DNA of 64,000 nucleotides from contig JAMOLT010000055.1 in NCBI GenBank assembly GCA_027068915.1, positions 124,001 through 188,000 on the forward strand. The letters run 5' to 3'. The notes under the pieces are model-generated. The model had not been told where the DNA came from. It did not search any database and saw only the letters and a program-made list of their open reading frames with translations. Position 1 is the first letter of the stretch. Each line of letters starts with the position of its first letter. Of the stretch, positions 9,098 to 22,047 are shown in pieces. A program made the position numbers and the translations under genes. The stretch comes from Sedimenticola sp. Its GTDB lineage: Bacteria > Pseudomonadota > Gammaproteobacteria > Chromatiales > Chromatiaceae.

Positions 9098-11377
9098 GTG
9101 CATCAAAGCCTGAGTAAAAGACTGAAAGAGGGAGCCTTCCTGCTGCTCCTGGCCGTCAGCGTCTATTTTTTCCTGTCCCTGCTGACTTTCTCGCCCCAGG
9201 ATCCCGGCTGGTCTTTTGTCGGAGCAAGGGAGACCCCTGAAAATATGGGCGGCCCGGCAGGAGCCTGGTTCTCCAGCGTATTGCTGACCCTGTTTGGCTA
9301 CCTGGCTTATCTGGTGCCTATTATCGTCCTGTGGAGCGGCTGGTTGCTGTTTCGTGACCGGCAGGAAAACAAGGAGGTGGATTACCAGCTGCTGATTTTC
9401 CGCTGGCTGGGCTTTTTCATTACCTTGATGGCGGGCAGCGGGCTGGCGACCATGCACGTCAGTATGGAGACAAACCTGCCGGAAGGCCCAGGTGGTATCC
9501 TCGGTCAGGCGTTGCAATCCCTGCTGGTGGATGTGGTCAGTTCCGCCGGGGGCAGCCTGTTTTTATTGGCGCTGTTCCTGGTCGGATTTACGCTGTTCAG
9601 TGGTATTTCCTGGCTGGCGGTGATGGATGCCATCGGCGGGCTGGTGCTGAATGGTTTCCGCCGTCTGATCAAGATTTTCCGCAGCAAGGATCAGGTATCC
9701 AAAACGGCAAAGCAAATGCGCCAGGAGCGCTCCGAGGCGTTGAAAAAAGAGCAGCAGCGCACCAAGGAACGCAAACCCCCGAGGATCGAGCCGGAAATAA
9801 CGGCGGTTGCTCCCAGCATTCGGGTCGAGCAGGAAAAACAGATGACCCTGATCGAGCCGGAGCCGAACTCCGAGCTGCCCGCGCTTTCCCTGCTGGATGA
9901 GCCACAGCATACGGAGCACGGTTATTCTGAAGAGGCCCTGGAAGCCCTGTCACGGCTGGTGGAGCGCAAGTTGGAGGATTTCCGTATTGCCGTGGAAGTG
10001 GTGGCGGTACACCCCGGCCCCGTAGTCACTCTGTTCGAGCTGCAACTGGCGCCGGGCACCAAGGCCAGCAAGATCAGCAACCTGTCCAAGGATCTGGCGC
10101 GTTCCCTGTCGGTGATTTCGGTGCGGGTGGTGGAGGTCATTCCCGGCAAGCCCACCATCGGTTTGGAGATCCCCAACGAGCACAGGGAAATGGTGTACCT
10201 GAGTGAAGTGCTCTGCTCGGAAGCCTATGACAGCTCCAAGTCCCCCTTGACCCTGGTGCTGGGCAAGGATATTTCCGGTGGCCCGGTGGTGGCCGATCTG
10301 GCGAAAATGCCCCATGCCCTGATCGCGGGCACCACGGGTTCGGGCAAATCCGTCGCCATCAATGCCATGATCCTCAGTTTGCTGTACAAGGCCAAGGCCG
10401 ATGAAGTGCGACTCATCATGGTGGATCCGAAAATGCTGGAATTGTCCGTGTATGAGGGGATTCCGCATTTGCTCACTCCGGTAGTCACCGATATGAAAGA
10501 GGCCGCCAATGCCCTGCGCTGGTGCGTGGGGGAAATGGAGCGCCGCTACCGGCTCATGGCCGCCCTGGGGGTACGTGGCATTGGTGGTTACAACAAGAAG
10601 ATCAGGGATGCAGAAAAGAACGGCGAAAGCATTCCCGACCCCTTGTGGAAGCCGGATCCCACCGGCCTGACAGAAAATGAGCCTGAAACTGCGCCTGCAC
10701 TGATCCACATGCCCTATATCGTTGTAGTCATCGACGAACTCGCCGACATGATGATGGTGGTGGGCAAGAAAGTGGAAGAGCTCATCGCTCGTCTGGCGCA
10801 AAAGGCCAGGGCTGCTGGTGTCCACCTGCTACTGGCGACCCAGCGCCCCTCGGTAGATGTCATTACCGGCCTGATCAAGGCGAATATCCCCACCCGGGTG
10901 GCCTTTCAGGTGTCCTCACGCATCGATTCACGCACCATTCTCGATCAGATGGGGGCGGAGCATCTGCTGGGGCATGGAGACATGCTGTACCTGCCCCCGG
11001 GAACCAGCATCCCCCAGCGTACCCATGGTGCATTTGTGTCCGATGAGGAAGTGCATCGGGTGGTGAGCTTTCTCAAGCAGGCGGGCCAGCCAAATTATCT
11101 GGAAGAAATTTTGCAGGAACCAACCGAGGCAATCCCCGGTCTATCTCCTGATGCTGCCGGTGTGGATGCGGAGGATGCAGATCCCTTGTTTGACGAGGCA
11201 GTGAAAATTGTCACCCAAAGCCGTCGTGGCTCCATATCGGGGGTGCAGCGGCGGCTCAAGATCGGTTACAACCGCGCTGCCCGTTTGATCGAGGAAATGG
11301 AGCGGATTGGCGTGGTCAGTACCCCGGACAGCAAAGGTAACCGGGAAGTGCTGGCTCCGCCGCCACCAGAGGATTGA
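9098..11377 (+). CDS. ftsK: DNA translocase FtsK
   Basis: About 759 residues. Four N-terminal membrane helices (first 190 residues) form the FtsK_4TM region; a short basic linker follows, then the alpha/beta motor with Walker A GTTGSGKS at 411-418 and Walker [13 protein letters not shown], and a C-terminal winged-helix gamma domain ([22 protein letters not shown]) that reads KOPS and contacts XerD. It pumps DNA during septation and triggers dif resolution. The linker is short compared with E. coli FtsK, as in many gammaproteobacteria. The start is GTG at 9098. It begins the ftsK-lolA-rarA series, an order shared with E. coli. Confidence 0.96.
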   Translation: MHQSLSKRLKEGAFLLLLAVSVYFFLSLLTFSPQDPGWSFVGARETPENMGGPAGAWFSSVLLTLFGYLAYLVPIIVLWSGWLLFRDRQENKEVDYQLLIFRWLGFFITLMAGSGLATMHVSMETNLPEGPGGILGQALQSLLVDVVSSAGGSLFLLALFLVGFTLFSGISWLAVMDAIGGLVLNGFRRLIKIFRSKDQVSKTAKQMRQERSEALKKEQQRTKERKPPRIEPEITAVAPSIRVEQEKQMTLIEPEPNSELPALSLLDEPQHTEHGYSEEALEALSRLVERKLEDFRIAVEVVAVHPGPVVTLFELQLAPGTKASKISNLSKDLARSLSVISVRVVEVIPGKPTIGLEIPNEHREMVYLSEVLCSEAYDSSKSPLTLVLGKDISGGPVVADLAKMPHALIAGTTGSGKSVAINAMILSLLYKAKADEVRLIMVDPKMLELSVYEGIPHLLTPVVTDMKEAANALRWCVGEMERRYRLMAALGVRGIGGYNKKIRDAEKNGESIPDPLWKPDPTGLTENEPETAPALIHMPYIVVVIDELADMMMVVGKKVEELIARLAQKARAAGVHLLLATQRPSVDVITGLIKANIPTRVAFQVSSRIDSRTILDQMGAEHLLGHGDMLYLPPGTSIPQRTHGAFVSDEEVHRVVSFLKQAGQPNYLEEILQEPTEAIPGLSPDAAGVDAEDADPLFDEAVKIVTQSRRGSISGVQRRLKIGYNRAARLIEEMERIGVVSTPDSKGNREVLAPPPPED

Positions 11378-11380
11378 TCA

Positions 11381-11998
11381 TTGCACAAGATGAGAATACT
11401 GGCGTTACTGGTTCTGTTGTTGTCCAGTGGAACCCTGATGGCCGATGCCCGGCAACAGCTGGAGCGCTTTCTGCATGGTTTGCATACCCTTAGCGCCAGG
11501 TTCAGCCAGGAGCTCATCAACACGGAAACCAATCAAACCAACCGCAGTCAGGGGATATTCTATCTCTCCCGCCCGGATCGTTTCCGCTGGGTGTACGAGG
11601 GGGAGTATCCCCGTTACATCATTGCCGACGGAAAAACCGTCTGGCTGGTGGAAGAAGACATTCAACAGGTGAGCCAGCGCTCGCAGAAAACTACCCTGGA
11701 GGGAACGCCGGCCAGCCTGTTCGCCAGCGAGCTGAACCTGGATCGGGACTTCGAGGTCAAGGATTTGGGGCAGCGCATGGGGCTGGGATGGCTGAAGCTC
11801 ATTCCCAAAAAGGCGGACAGCCAGTTCGAGCAGATTCTTCTGGCCTTCGACGGTGACCGGCTTTCCCGCATGGAAATGGCAGATCGCTTCGGCCAGGTCA
11901 CGCGCTTCGAATTCTTCGACCTGAAGCGCAACCTGCCCCTCGACAAGCGTCTGTTCACCTTTGTTCCACCGCCGGGATACGATATTCTGGATCAATGA
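11381..11998 (+). CDS. lolA: Outer-membrane lipoprotein carrier LolA
   Basis: About 205 residues with a cleavable signal peptide (MRILALLVLLLSSGTLMADA). LolA accepts lipoproteins from the LolCDE complex and ferries them through the periplasm to LolB. The LolA fold is supported by LERFLHGLHTLSARFSQ after the signal and SQGIFYLSRPDRFRWVYEG. Two starts compete: TTG at 11381, eight bases after a GAGGA SD, or ATG at 11390 with no good SD; the mature protein is unaffected. It starts three bases after ftsK and its stop overlaps the rarA start (ATGA at 11995-11998). Confidence 0.94.
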   Translation: MHKMRILALLVLLLSSGTLMADARQQLERFLHGLHTLSARFSQELINTETNQTNRSQGIFYLSRPDRFRWVYEGEYPRYIIADGKTVWLVEEDIQQVSQRSQKTTLEGTPASLFASELNLDRDFEVKDLGQRMGLGWLKLIPKKADSQFEQILLAFDGDRLSRMEMADRFGQVTRFEFFDLKRNLPLDKRLFTFVPPPGYDILDQ

Positions 11999-13329
11999 CC
12001 ACGCCTGATCTGTTTGCGGTGGATGATTCAGCCGGACGGCCCCTGGCGGATCGCATACGTCCGCGCAGCCTGGAAGAATACCGCGGGCAGTCCCATATCC
12101 TGGCGCAGGGCAAGCCTCTGCGGCTGGCCATCGAGAAAAGTCGCCTCCATTCCATGATCTTCTGGGGGCCGCCGGGAACCGGCAAGACCACTCTGGCGCG
12201 CCTGCTGGCCAATGCTTCCGGCTATGCCTTTCACACCTTGTCGGCGGTGCTGGCGGGGGTCAGGGATATTCGCGCGGCGGTCGAACAGGCGCAGCAGACA
12301 AAAGCCCAGAGCGGGCAGGGCACGGTGCTGTTCATCGACGAGGTGCACCGTTTCAACAAAAGCCAGCAGGACGCCTTCCTGCCCCATGTGGAAAACGGCA
12401 CCTTTTTGTTTGTCGGCGCAACCACGGAAAACCCCTCCTTTGCACTGAACAATGCGCTGCTTTCCAGGGCAAGAGTGTATGTGCTCAAATCCCTCACCCA
12501 GGCCGAATTGCTTCAGGTGCTGCATTTTGCCCTGCAAGACGAAGAGCGCGGCCTGGGCGGGGAGCAGTTGCAGATTGCCGATGAAGACCTTCAACACATC
12601 GCCCGGGCGGCAGATGGAGATGCAAGGCGCGCCCTGAACCTGCTGGAAAATGCCGCCGGGCTGGCCGAGGGCGGGACAATCGGCCACCATGTGGTTGCAG
12701 AAGTCTGCACCGGCCAGGTGCGCCGTTTCGACAAGGGAGGCGAAGTTTTCTACGACCAGATTTCCGCCCTGCACAAGTCCGTGCGGGGTTCCTCCCCCGA
12801 TGGAGCGCTGTACTGGTTGTGCCGCATGCTCGATGGTGGCTGTGACCCCTTGTACATTGCCCGACGCGTGGTGCGCATGGCATCGGAAGATATTGGCAAT
12901 GCCGACCCCCGCGCCCTGGAGCTGGCCCTGAGCGCCTGGCAGGTGCAAGAGCGCCTCGGCAGCCCCGAAGGGGAGCTGGCCATTGCCCAGGCGGTGGTCT
13001 ATATGGCCAGCGCCGCCAAGAGCAATGCCGTGTACATGGCGTACAATGCGGCCATGCGCGACGCCCGGGAAACCGGCTCTTTGGAGGTGCCCATCCATTT
13101 ACGCAATGCGCCCACAAAACTGATGAAGGAGCTGGGCTACGGCAAAACCTATCGCTATGCCCACGACGAGCCGGACGCCTATGCCGCCGGGGAGCAATAT
13201 CTGCCAGACGAACTGCGCCAGGCCCGCTACTATGAGCCGGTGAACCGGGGCCTGGAAATACGCATTGCCGAAAAACTGGCCCGTCTGCGGGAACTGGATG
13301 AAGCCGCTGCAGATGAAGGTGTAGAATAG
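11995..13329 (+). CDS. rarA: Replication-associated recombination protein A (RarA/MgsA)
   Basis: 444 residues of clamp-loader-type AAA+ ATPase: Walker A GPPGTGKT at 58-65, Walker B FIDEVHRFNKSQQD, sensor 1 GATTENPSF, and the MgsA C-terminal tetramerisation region (YELGYGKTYRYAH-like, near residues 375-400). It acts at stalled replication forks and single-strand gaps. The ATG at 11995 overlaps the lolA stop. The serS gene that usually follows rarA is here separated by crcB and a DUF190 gene, an insertion relative to E. coli. Confidence 0.96.
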   Translation: MTTPDLFAVDDSAGRPLADRIRPRSLEEYRGQSHILAQGKPLRLAIEKSRLHSMIFWGPPGTGKTTLARLLANASGYAFHTLSAVLAGVRDIRAAVEQAQQTKAQSGQGTVLFIDEVHRFNKSQQDAFLPHVENGTFLFVGATTENPSFALNNALLSRARVYVLKSLTQAELLQVLHFALQDEERGLGGEQLQIADEDLQHIARAADGDARRALNLLENAAGLAEGGTIGHHVVAEVCTGQVRRFDKGGEVFYDQISALHKSVRGSSPDGALYWLCRMLDGGCDPLYIARRVVRMASEDIGNADPRALELALSAWQVQERLGSPEGELAIAQAVVYMASAAKSNAVYMAYNAAMRDARETGSLEVPIHLRNAPTKLMKELGYGKTYRYAHDEPDAYAAGEQYLPDELRQARYYEPVNRGLEIRIAEKLARLRELDEAAADEGVE

Positions 13330-13357
13330 TTCCCTCAAAGAGCTACCGGAATCAGAA

Positions 13358-13725
13358 ATGCAAGCACTCGCCATCGCCGCAGGAGGCGCCCTCGGCGCGC
13401 TGATGCGCTATTGGGTATCCACCGCCACCTATGCCTGGCTGGGAAGGGGGTTTCCCTGGGGAACCCTCGCCGTCAATGTGCTCGGCTCCTTTCTCATGGG
13501 AATGCTCTATATCCTGCTCCTGGAGCGTTTGAGCAGCGGCCCGGAGATGCGTGCCTTTCTGCTCATCGGGTTTCTTGGCGCCTTCACCACCTTTTCCGCC
13601 TTTTCCATGGAAACCCTCAACCTGCTGGAAGACGCCCAGATCGGCAAGGCCCTGCTCAATGCCGGCGGCAGCGTGGTCGTTTGCGTGGCTGCTGCCTGGC
13701 TGGGCGTTATTCTGGGGAGACAGTT

Positions 13726-13729
<4 letters not shown>
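13358..13729 (+). CDS. crcB: Fluoride ion exporter CrcB/FluC
   Basis: 123 residues, four membrane helices, typical of the dimeric FluC fluoride channel. Family landmarks are GGALGALMRYW near the start, the conserved asparagine in GTLAVNVLGSFLMG and the phenylalanine-box region GFLGAFTTFSAFS. It lowers cytoplasmic fluoride. Only 28 bp separate it from rarA, so there is no room for a fluoride riboswitch directly before it. The stop TGA overlaps the DUF190 start (ATGA at 13726-13729), coupling the two. Confidence 0.95.
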
Positions 13730-15494
<1,765 letters not shown>

Positions 15495-15507
15495 TACTTA
15501 ATCTCCA

Positions 15508-15540
15508 TAAAAAAGCCCCGGCAGTCAACCGGGGCTTTTT
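15508..15540 (-). terminator. Intrinsic terminator after the Bax-inhibitor gene
   Basis: Perfect 7-bp GCCCCGG/CCGGGGC stem (15515-15521 and 15529-15535) with a 7-base loop. It is flanked by A6 on the left and T5 on the right, so it can work in both directions; on the minus strand it follows the Bax-inhibitor stop by 19 bp. Confidence 0.85.
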
Positions 15541-15558
15541 GTGTTTAGTGTGCAGTCG

Positions 15559-16230
15559 TCAATCGTCGCCGCCGAAGATCCCAAGAATCTGCAGCAGGCT
15601 GATGAAAATATTGAAAATCGACAAATACAGGCCATAAGTGGCGTGGATGTAATTGGTTTCACCGCCATGCACCATTTGACTGGTCTGAAACAGGATGAAT
15701 CCGCTCATCAGCAAAATAAAGCCGGAAGCAATGGCAAGTTGCAAGGCGGGTATCTGCAGGAAGATATTGGCCAGCACCGCCACCATCATCACCAGCATGC
15801 CGGCGAAGATGAAGCCGCCCATGAAACTGAAGTCACGCCGGCTGCTCAGGGCGTAACCGGAAAGCCCCAGGAAGATCACGCCGGTTCCGCCAAGAGCGAG
15901 GCCGACGGTCTGCGGGCCGTTGGGCATGTTCAGGTACATGCTGATCACCGCGCCCAGCCCAAATCCCATAAGACCGGTGATGGCGAAAATAACCCCGAGT
16001 CCGGCGCTGCTGTCAGCGGTGCGGGGCAGTACGAATATGCCCATGAGCATGGCGACGATTACCGACACGGTGTAAGTCCAAACGGGTACCGCCAGGTACA
16101 GGGACAATAATGCCATCATGCCGCTGAAGACCAGGGTGGCGGATAACAGCAGGTAGGTGTTTTTTATGACCTTGTTGGTGGCAAAGGTCGTTTCCGTCGA
16201 TCGGCCGATAGCGCGGTCTAGTGTGTTCAT
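15559..16230 (-). CDS. Bax inhibitor-1 / YccA family membrane protein
   Basis: About 223 residues, seven hydrophobic segments, beginning MNTLDRAIGRSTETTFATNKVIKNTYLLLSAT as in the YccA group. Bacterial relatives such as YccA bind FtsH and moderate its proteolysis of membrane proteins; others (BsYetJ) are pH-dependent Ca2+ leak channels. The conserved acidic pair near the C-terminus lies in the last segment (IFISLLQILGIFGGDD). The ATG at 16230 has a GGAGAAAGAG SD; an upstream TTG at 16248 is rejected. It is followed by a strong terminator. Confidence 0.93.
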   Translation of the reverse strand: MNTLDRAIGRSTETTFATNKVIKNTYLLLSATLVFSGMMALLSLYLAVPVWTYTVSVIVAMLMGIFVLPRTADSSAGLGVIFAITGLMGFGLGAVISMYLNMPNGPQTVGLALGGTGVIFLGLSGYALSSRRDFSFMGGFIFAGMLVMMVAVLANIFLQIPALQLAIASGFILLMSGFILFQTSQMVHGGETNYIHATYGLYLSIFNIFISLLQILGIFGGDD

Positions 16231-16248
16231 GAGATTCTCTTTCTCCAA

Positions 16249-16705
16249 AATTATAGTTAACTATTCATTATCGCCAGTCTGCCAAAAAATACGGGCAGAA
16301 CTTAAGGTAAAACATTAGATTCACCACAAGGACGCGAGTTCCCGAATTGCGGTGGTTCCTATGTGAATCAGGTATTTTCAAATACGATATAAAACTGATG
16401 GCTCCAGTTTTCGAATCCAGGTTGAATATATAGCAGCATGAGAAGGAAAGAGCAACAATCGGGCTTGTTATCCGCCCAAGAGCCTTTTAAAGTGTTGTAT
16501 TTTTACCAAATGTGGTTAAATTTGGTGTTTTTGCACTGTTGGATTTGTACAATTTGTTCCACCTCCGTTATACTAAACGAAGTATGTTCCGTTTCACGCC
16601 TTCCCTCAGGGAGGTAACAGGGTTTTATAAGGAATAGTTGTTGAGGGCGGGCAGTTTGAGCCCCGTAAGTAAAGTAAATGTCTATATATTCAGGAGAAAG
16701 ACAAG
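16249..16705 (+). promoter_or_regulatory. Intergenic region carrying the ompA-like promoter
   Basis: A 450-bp, unusually AT-rich gap. A sigma-70-type promoter for the OmpA gene is readable: TTGTAC at 16545-16550 and TATACT at 16569-16574 with an 18-bp spacer. This predicts a leader of about 125 bases containing a small hairpin (CCTTCCC/GGGAGG near 16599-16614). The SD AGGAGAAAGA lies just before the ATG at 16706. The left part must also hold the Bax-inhibitor promoter; nothing else is recognised in it. Confidence 0.6.
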
Positions 16706-17389
16706 ATGTTGAATGAAACAAACAAGAAATTCGCCACTGTTGCGGCAGCTGTGGGCTTGATGATGGGTTCGACCGCGGCCTTCGCTGATGGCCACGGCGG
16801 CATGCCCGGTTATGCGCTGGATGCAGAAAAATCTGTGGTAACCAACGCTTACGGCGAGTGCTGGAAGTCCAAAGGCGGCGTAAAGCAGCTGCTGGAAAAA
16901 TGCGGCGATGTTGTTGCCCAGGAAGAGCCAGAGCCAACACCTGTGCCTGTTGATGGTGATGATGATCGTGATGGCGTTCCCAACAGCCGTGACAAATGCC
17001 CCAACACCCGCTCTGGCGCCACTGTAGATGTCGATGGCTGCGAAATTGTTGAAAACCTGACTATCAACCTGCTGGTTGAAGAGTTTGATTTTGACAGTGC
17101 CGTGCTCAAGCCGGAAATGAAAGCCGCGCTGGAAGATTTTGCCGCCAAGGTCAAAGCCAGCCCGGGTCGTGAATCTGTAACCATTATTGGCCATACAGAC
17201 AGCACCGGTCCTGAAGCATACAACCAGAAGCTGTCCCTGCGCCGTGCGCAGTCCGCTGCTGCTTACCTCGAGTCCCTGGGTATTGATTCCATTACCACGG
17301 AAGGACGTGGCGAGTCCCAGCCCATTGCCGACAACAGCACCCGCGAAGGTCGTGCACAAAACCGTCGTATCGAGATCACCACAAAATAA
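16706..17389 (+). CDS. OmpA-family outer-membrane protein with TSP3 calcium repeat
   Basis: 227 residues. A signal peptide ends at AAFA (about residue 27). Next is a short region with two cysteines (52 and 66), then a proline-rich spacer, a thrombospondin-type-3 / Asp-rich calcium motif at about 84-112 (DGDDDRDGVPNSRDKCP) with a second cysteine pair, and an OmpA-like peptidoglycan-binding domain at 120-227 (GHTDSTG, RRAQSAAAYL, GRGESQP, NRRIEI). There is no beta-barrel, so it is probably periplasmic, tethering envelope to peptidoglycan. Monocistronic, with a strong promoter and terminator, consistent with high expression. Confidence 0.9.
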   Translation: MLNETNKKFATVAAAVGLMMGSTAAFADGHGGMPGYALDAEKSVVTNAYGECWKSKGGVKQLLEKCGDVVAQEEPEPTPVPVDGDDDRDGVPNSRDKCPNTRSGATVDVDGCEIVENLTINLLVEEFDFDSAVLKPEMKAALEDFAAKVKASPGRESVTIIGHTDSTGPEAYNQKLSLRRAQSAAAYLESLGIDSITTEGRGESQPIADNSTREGRAQNRRIEITTK

Positions 17390-17426
17390 GTGGCGCTCTT
17401 GCAGTGCCTGAAAGGGCGCTGACAAG

Positions 17427-17460
17427 AAGCCGGTGTCCCGAAAAGGATGCCGGCTTTTTT
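17427..17460 (+). terminator. Intrinsic terminator of the ompA-like gene
   Basis: AGCCGGTGTCC pairs with GGATGCCGGCT through eleven pairs, two of them G-U, with a short loop and a T6 tail, 38 bp past the stop. Confidence 0.85.
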
Positions 17461-17582
17461 CTGTCCAGGACAGAGTGGTGCCTGCCTGGGATCTGAGCGG
17501 TTTATCTTTCAATTGAGGTCGCTTACAATACGCGCCTTCAAATCATGTGGCCTTTGGTAGGGGCCACCACTGAGGACATGTC

Positions 17583-19490
17583 ATGCCTGTAATTTCGCTT
17601 CCCGATGGTTCTACGCGAGTTTTCGGTCACCCGGTTTCCGTGATGGATGTTGCTGCCGATATCGGTCCTGGTCTGGCCAGGGCTACCCTGGCGGGCAAGG
17701 TCAATGGTGAACTGGTTGACGCCTCTACGGTAATCGATGCAGATGCAGAACTGGCCATCGTTACCGACCGCGATGAAGAGGGCCTGGATATTATCCGGCA
17801 TTCCACCGCGCATCTGCTGGCCATGGCGGTCAAGGAGCTGTTCCCTGAAGCCCAGGTGACAATCGGCCCCGTTATTGATAATGGCTTCTACTATGATTTT
17901 TCCTACAGCCGTCCGTTTACGCCGGAGGATCTGGAGGCGATTGAAAAAAAGATGAATGAGTTGGCCAAGGCGGATTACGCCATTACCCGCCACCTCATGT
18001 CCCGTGACGAGGCAGTGCGATTTTTCCGGAATCAGGGTGAGGAGTACAAGGCTGAAATTATCGAGTCCATCCCCGCCGACGAAGACCTGTCACTCTACAC
18101 CCAGGGAGCGTTTACCGACCTGTGCCGTGGCCCCCATGTGCCTGGTACGGGAAAGCTCAAGGCGTTCAAGCTGATGAAATTGGCCGGAGCCTATTGGCGT
18201 GGTGATTCCGGCAATGAAATGCTGCAGCGTATCTACGGCACTGCCTGGCGCAACAAGAAAGAACTGAAAGCCTATTTGCATCGCCTGGAAGAGGCGGAGA
18301 AGCGCGATCACCGCAAGATCGGCAAGACACAGGATCTGTTCCATACCCAGGAGGAAGCGCCAGGCATGGTGTTCTGGCATGACAAGGGCTGGCAGATCTA
18401 CCTGGCGGTCGAAGACTATGTGCGCCACAAGCTGCGCCAGCATGGCTATCAGGAAGTGCATACGCCGGAAATCATTGACAGAAGCCTGTGGGAAAAATCC
18501 GGCCATTGGGAAAAGTTTGGCGACATGATTTTCACCACTCATTCCGAGCACCGGGACTACGCCATCAAGCCCATGAACTGTCCTGCTCATGTGCAGATCT
18601 ACAATCATGGTCTCAAGAGTTACCGGGATCTGCCTCTGCGAATGGCAGAATTCGGCTCCTGCCATCGCAACGAACCTTCCGGCACCCTACATGGCCTGAT
18701 GCGGGTGAGGAATTTCGTCCAGGACGATGCCCATATCTTTTGCACCGAAGATCAGATCCTTTCAGAGGTATCGGATTTTATCGATTTGCTGTTTGAGGTG
18801 TACCGGGATTTCGGGTTTGACGATGTGCTGATCAAGCTCTCCACGCGCCCGGAGCAGCGGGTGGGTGCAGATGCGTTGTGGGACAAGGCGGAAAAGTCCC
18901 TGGAAGATGCCCTCAACCACAAGGAACTGGAATGGGAATTGCAGCCCGGTGAGGGTGCTTTCTATGGTCCCAAGATCGAGTTTTCCCTGAAAGACTGTCT
19001 GGATCGGGTATGGCAACTGGGCACCATTCAGCTGGACTTTTCCATGCCGGAGCGTCTCGGCGCACACTTCGTTGCAGAAGACAACAGCAAGCAGGTTCCG
19101 GTGATGCTGCACCGGGCGATTCTTGGGTCTCTGGAGCGGTTTATCGGTATCCTTATCGAGCATTATGCAGGCGCCTTGCCGGTCTGGTTGTCTCCGGTGC
19201 AGGTGGTTTTGATGAATATCACCGACAAACAGGCTGAATATGTCACCAAAGTGGCAGAAAAGCTGAAAAAACAGGGCATTCGTGTGCAAATGGACTTGAG
19301 AAACGAGAAGATCGGCTTTAAAATCCGCGAGCACACATTGCAACGGGTTCCCTATCTGTTGGTCATAGGTGACCGGGAAATGGAAAACGATGCAGTCGCA
19401 GTGCGCAAGCGTGATGGTGAAGACTTGGGGGCGATGCCCGTGGAGGAATTTATTTCGCGCCTGCAGGATGATTTGAAACAACGCGTATAA
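17583..19490 (+). CDS. thrS: Threonyl-tRNA synthetase
   Basis: About 635 residues, the standard length. Order: TGS domain (residues 1-60), the editing domain with [11 protein letters not shown] near 75 and the second half near [11 protein letters not shown], the class II catalytic core with the zinc-ligand region MNCPAH near 330, and the anticodon-binding domain at about 535-635. It charges threonine and edits Ser-tRNA-Thr. It opens the canonical thrS-infC-rpmI-rplT-pheS-pheT-ihfA block; infC starts about 51 bp later. Confidence 0.97.
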   Translation: MPVISLPDGSTRVFGHPVSVMDVAADIGPGLARATLAGKVNGELVDASTVIDADAELAIVTDRDEEGLDIIRHSTAHLLAMAVKELFPEAQVTIGPVIDNGFYYDFSYSRPFTPEDLEAIEKKMNELAKADYAITRHLMSRDEAVRFFRNQGEEYKAEIIESIPADEDLSLYTQGAFTDLCRGPHVPGTGKLKAFKLMKLAGAYWRGDSGNEMLQRIYGTAWRNKKELKAYLHRLEEAEKRDHRKIGKTQDLFHTQEEAPGMVFWHDKGWQIYLAVEDYVRHKLRQHGYQEVHTPEIIDRSLWEKSGHWEKFGDMIFTTHSEHRDYAIKPMNCPAHVQIYNHGLKSYRDLPLRMAEFGSCHRNEPSGTLHGLMRVRNFVQDDAHIFCTEDQILSEVSDFIDLLFEVYRDFGFDDVLIKLSTRPEQRVGADALWDKAEKSLEDALNHKELEWELQPGEGAFYGPKIEFSLKDCLDRVWQLGTIQLDFSMPERLGAHFVAEDNSKQVPVMLHRAILGSLERFIGILIEHYAGALPVWLSPVQVVLMNITDKQAEYVTKVAEKLKKQGIRVQMDLRNEKIGFKIREHTLQRVPYLLVIGDREMENDAVAVRKRDGEDLGAMPVEEFISRLQDDLKQRV

Positions 19491-19541
19491 AGGCTGAAAC
19501 CGCCTGCATACGGAATCGAGTAATTTTTAGAGGAACTGACT

Positions 19542-20063
19542 ATAGCCAAACAAGACAAAAGAAACCGCCTGAATAATGACATCACCGTACCCAATGTCAG
19601 ATTGATTGGGGAGGATGGTGAACAGGTGGGAATCGTTTCCATAGAAGACGCCATGGCAGCTGCTGCCAAGGCAAGCCTTGATCTGGTGGAAATCGTGCCC
19701 AATGCCGAACCACCGGTTTGCCGCATCATGGATTACGGCAAATTTGTTTTCGAAGCCAAGAAGCAGAAGCAGGCGGCCAAGAAAAAGCAAAAACAGGTTC
19801 AGGTAAAGGAAATCAAGTTCCGCCCCCGTACAGATTCCGGGGACTATGCCATCAAGCTGAGGAACTTGCGGCGTTTTCTGGAAAATGGCGACAAGGCGAA
19901 AGTTACCATGCGTTTCCGGGGCAGGGAACATGCCCACCGGGAACTGGGCGCGGAAGTGTTGACCCGCGTGGAGAAGGATCTGGAGGATATCGCCCAAGTG
20001 GAACAGCGCCCGGCGATGGAAGGCCGGCAGATGGTAATGGTGCTGGGACCGCGCAAGAAATAG
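19542..20063 (+). CDS. infC: Translation initiation factor IF-3 (apparent ATA start)
   Basis: 173 residues. The IF-3 N-domain needs the stretch [21 protein letters not shown], which is encoded upstream of the TTG at 19602 that a simple ORF call would choose. Reading back in frame, the only codon well placed is ATA at 19542, seven bases after an AGAGGA SD (19529-19534); the frame closes with TAA at 19521-19523 and the one alternative, CTG at 19536, is one base from the SD. IF-3 rejects non-canonical starts, and E. coli infC uses AUU for self-repression, so ATA fits the same control. The C-domain runs from about residue 85. Confidence 0.9.
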   Translation: MAKQDKRNRLNNDITVPNVRLIGEDGEQVGIVSIEDAMAAAAKASLDLVEIVPNAEPPVCRIMDYGKFVFEAKKQKQAAKKKQKQVQVKEIKFRPRTDSGDYAIKLRNLRRFLENGDKAKVTMRFRGREHAHRELGAEVLTRVEKDLEDIAQVEQRPAMEGRQMVMVLGPRKK

Positions 20064-20164
20064 TATTTTTTGCCCTGGAAACAGGGCAGTTCAACAGTGG
20101 CCGGGCCAATAGGCATTGCCTTGGCCACTCGTATTTCATCCTTGATTAAACAGGAGTAGAGAAA
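20064..20164 (+). promoter_or_regulatory. Structured leader before rpmI, possible L20 operator
   Basis: The infC-rpmI gap holds two inverted repeats: GCCCTG-gaaa-CAGGGC at 20072-20087 and GTGGCC/GGCCAC at 20097-20102 and 20123-20128. In E. coli, L20 represses rpmI-rplT by binding mRNA structures upstream of rpmI; position and folding fit, but the L20-recognition bases were not verified. The first hairpin has no T tail after it, so it is not an obvious terminator. Confidence 0.4.
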
Positions 20165-20359
20165 ATGCCAAAGATAAAGACCAATCGAGGTGCAGCCAAG
20201 CGGTTCAAGAAAACCGCCGGCGGCTTCAAGCGAAACCAGTCTCATCGCCGTCATATTCTGACCAAGAAGAGCACCAAGCGTAAGCGTCATCTGCGTTCAC
20301 CCGCAATGCTGCACAAGTCCGATGTGGCAGCCGCCCGTCGTATGATTCCATACGCCTGA
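20165..20359 (+). CDS. rpmI: 50S ribosomal protein L35
   Basis: 64 residues, basic, starting [22 protein letters not shown] and carrying the L35 centre [19 protein letters not shown]. It is a component of the large ribosomal subunit. The SD is AGGAGT 10 bases before the ATG. rplT follows after 27 bp. Confidence 0.97.
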   Translation: MPKIKTNRGAAKRFKKTAGGFKRNQSHRRHILTKKSTKRKRHLRSPAMLHKSDVAAARRMIPYA

Positions 20360-20386
20360 TTCTGATTTCGTTACAGGAGATACAAG

Positions 20387-20746
20387 ATGCCTCGAGTAAA
20401 ACGCGGTGTAACGGCGCACAAGCGCCACAAGAAGGTCCTCAAGCAGGCCAAAGGTTATTACGGCGCCCGGAGCAAGATCTACCGGGTTGCCAAGCAGGCG
20501 GTTATCAAGGCCGGGCAGTACGCCTATCGTGACCGCCGTCAGAAGAAACGCCAGTTCCGCTCTCTGTGGATTCAGCGCATCAACGCAGCGGCGCGCATGA
20601 ATGACTTGTCCTATAGTCGTTTCATCAACGGCCTGAGTAAGGCCGGGATCGAAGTCGATCGGAAAATGTTGGCGGATATTGCAGTGCATGACATGCCGGC
20701 GTTTAGCCAGCTCGCAGAAAAGGCCAAGGCCGCTCTCGCGAGTTGA
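20387..20746 (+). CDS. rplT: 50S ribosomal protein L20
   Basis: 119 residues, beginning [20 protein letters not shown] with the long basic N-terminal helix that threads into 23S rRNA, then the globular domain from about residue 60 ([20 protein letters not shown]). An early assembly protein and, in well-studied relatives, the repressor of its own operon. The SD is AGGAGA. Confidence 0.97.
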   Translation: MPRVKRGVTAHKRHKKVLKQAKGYYGARSKIYRVAKQAVIKAGQYAYRDRRQKKRQFRSLWIQRINAAARMNDLSYSRFINGLSKAGIEVDRKMLADIAVHDMPAFSQLAEKAKAALAS

Positions 20747-20836
20747 TCAGCCTGCCGCCCGGTTTGTTCCGGTGCGGCGGATTGACAAAAATGCCCGGTG
20801 AGGCTGCGCTGCAGCACCGTCGGCATGGCGAACGAG

Positions 20837-21920
<1,084 letters not shown>

Positions 21921-22047
21921 CTCGAATATCGTGAATTTTAAGAGAAATTTCAAATGCTTGAGATAACCTTAACCAAGGCGCGTTTTGCCGCCAGCCACGC
22001 TGAAAATTCCGGAGCCTGGTGGAACATGCGGGCTAGGAACCAATACC

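Noticed and set aside
9950-10825. 291-codon minus-strand frame opposite ftsK
   Set aside because: It lies within the ftsK motor domain and shows no coding features of its own.
13330-13357. Fluoride riboswitch before crcB
   Set aside because: Only 28 bp lie between rarA and crcB, too short for the crcB riboswitch.
16503-16940. 145-codon minus-strand frame opposite the ompA-like start
   Set aside because: It covers the promoter and the ompA-like signal peptide; no domain or ribosome site supports it.
19602-20063. TTG at 19602 as the infC start
   Set aside because: It would remove about 20 conserved N-terminal residues of IF-3; the ATA at 19542 has a well-placed SD.
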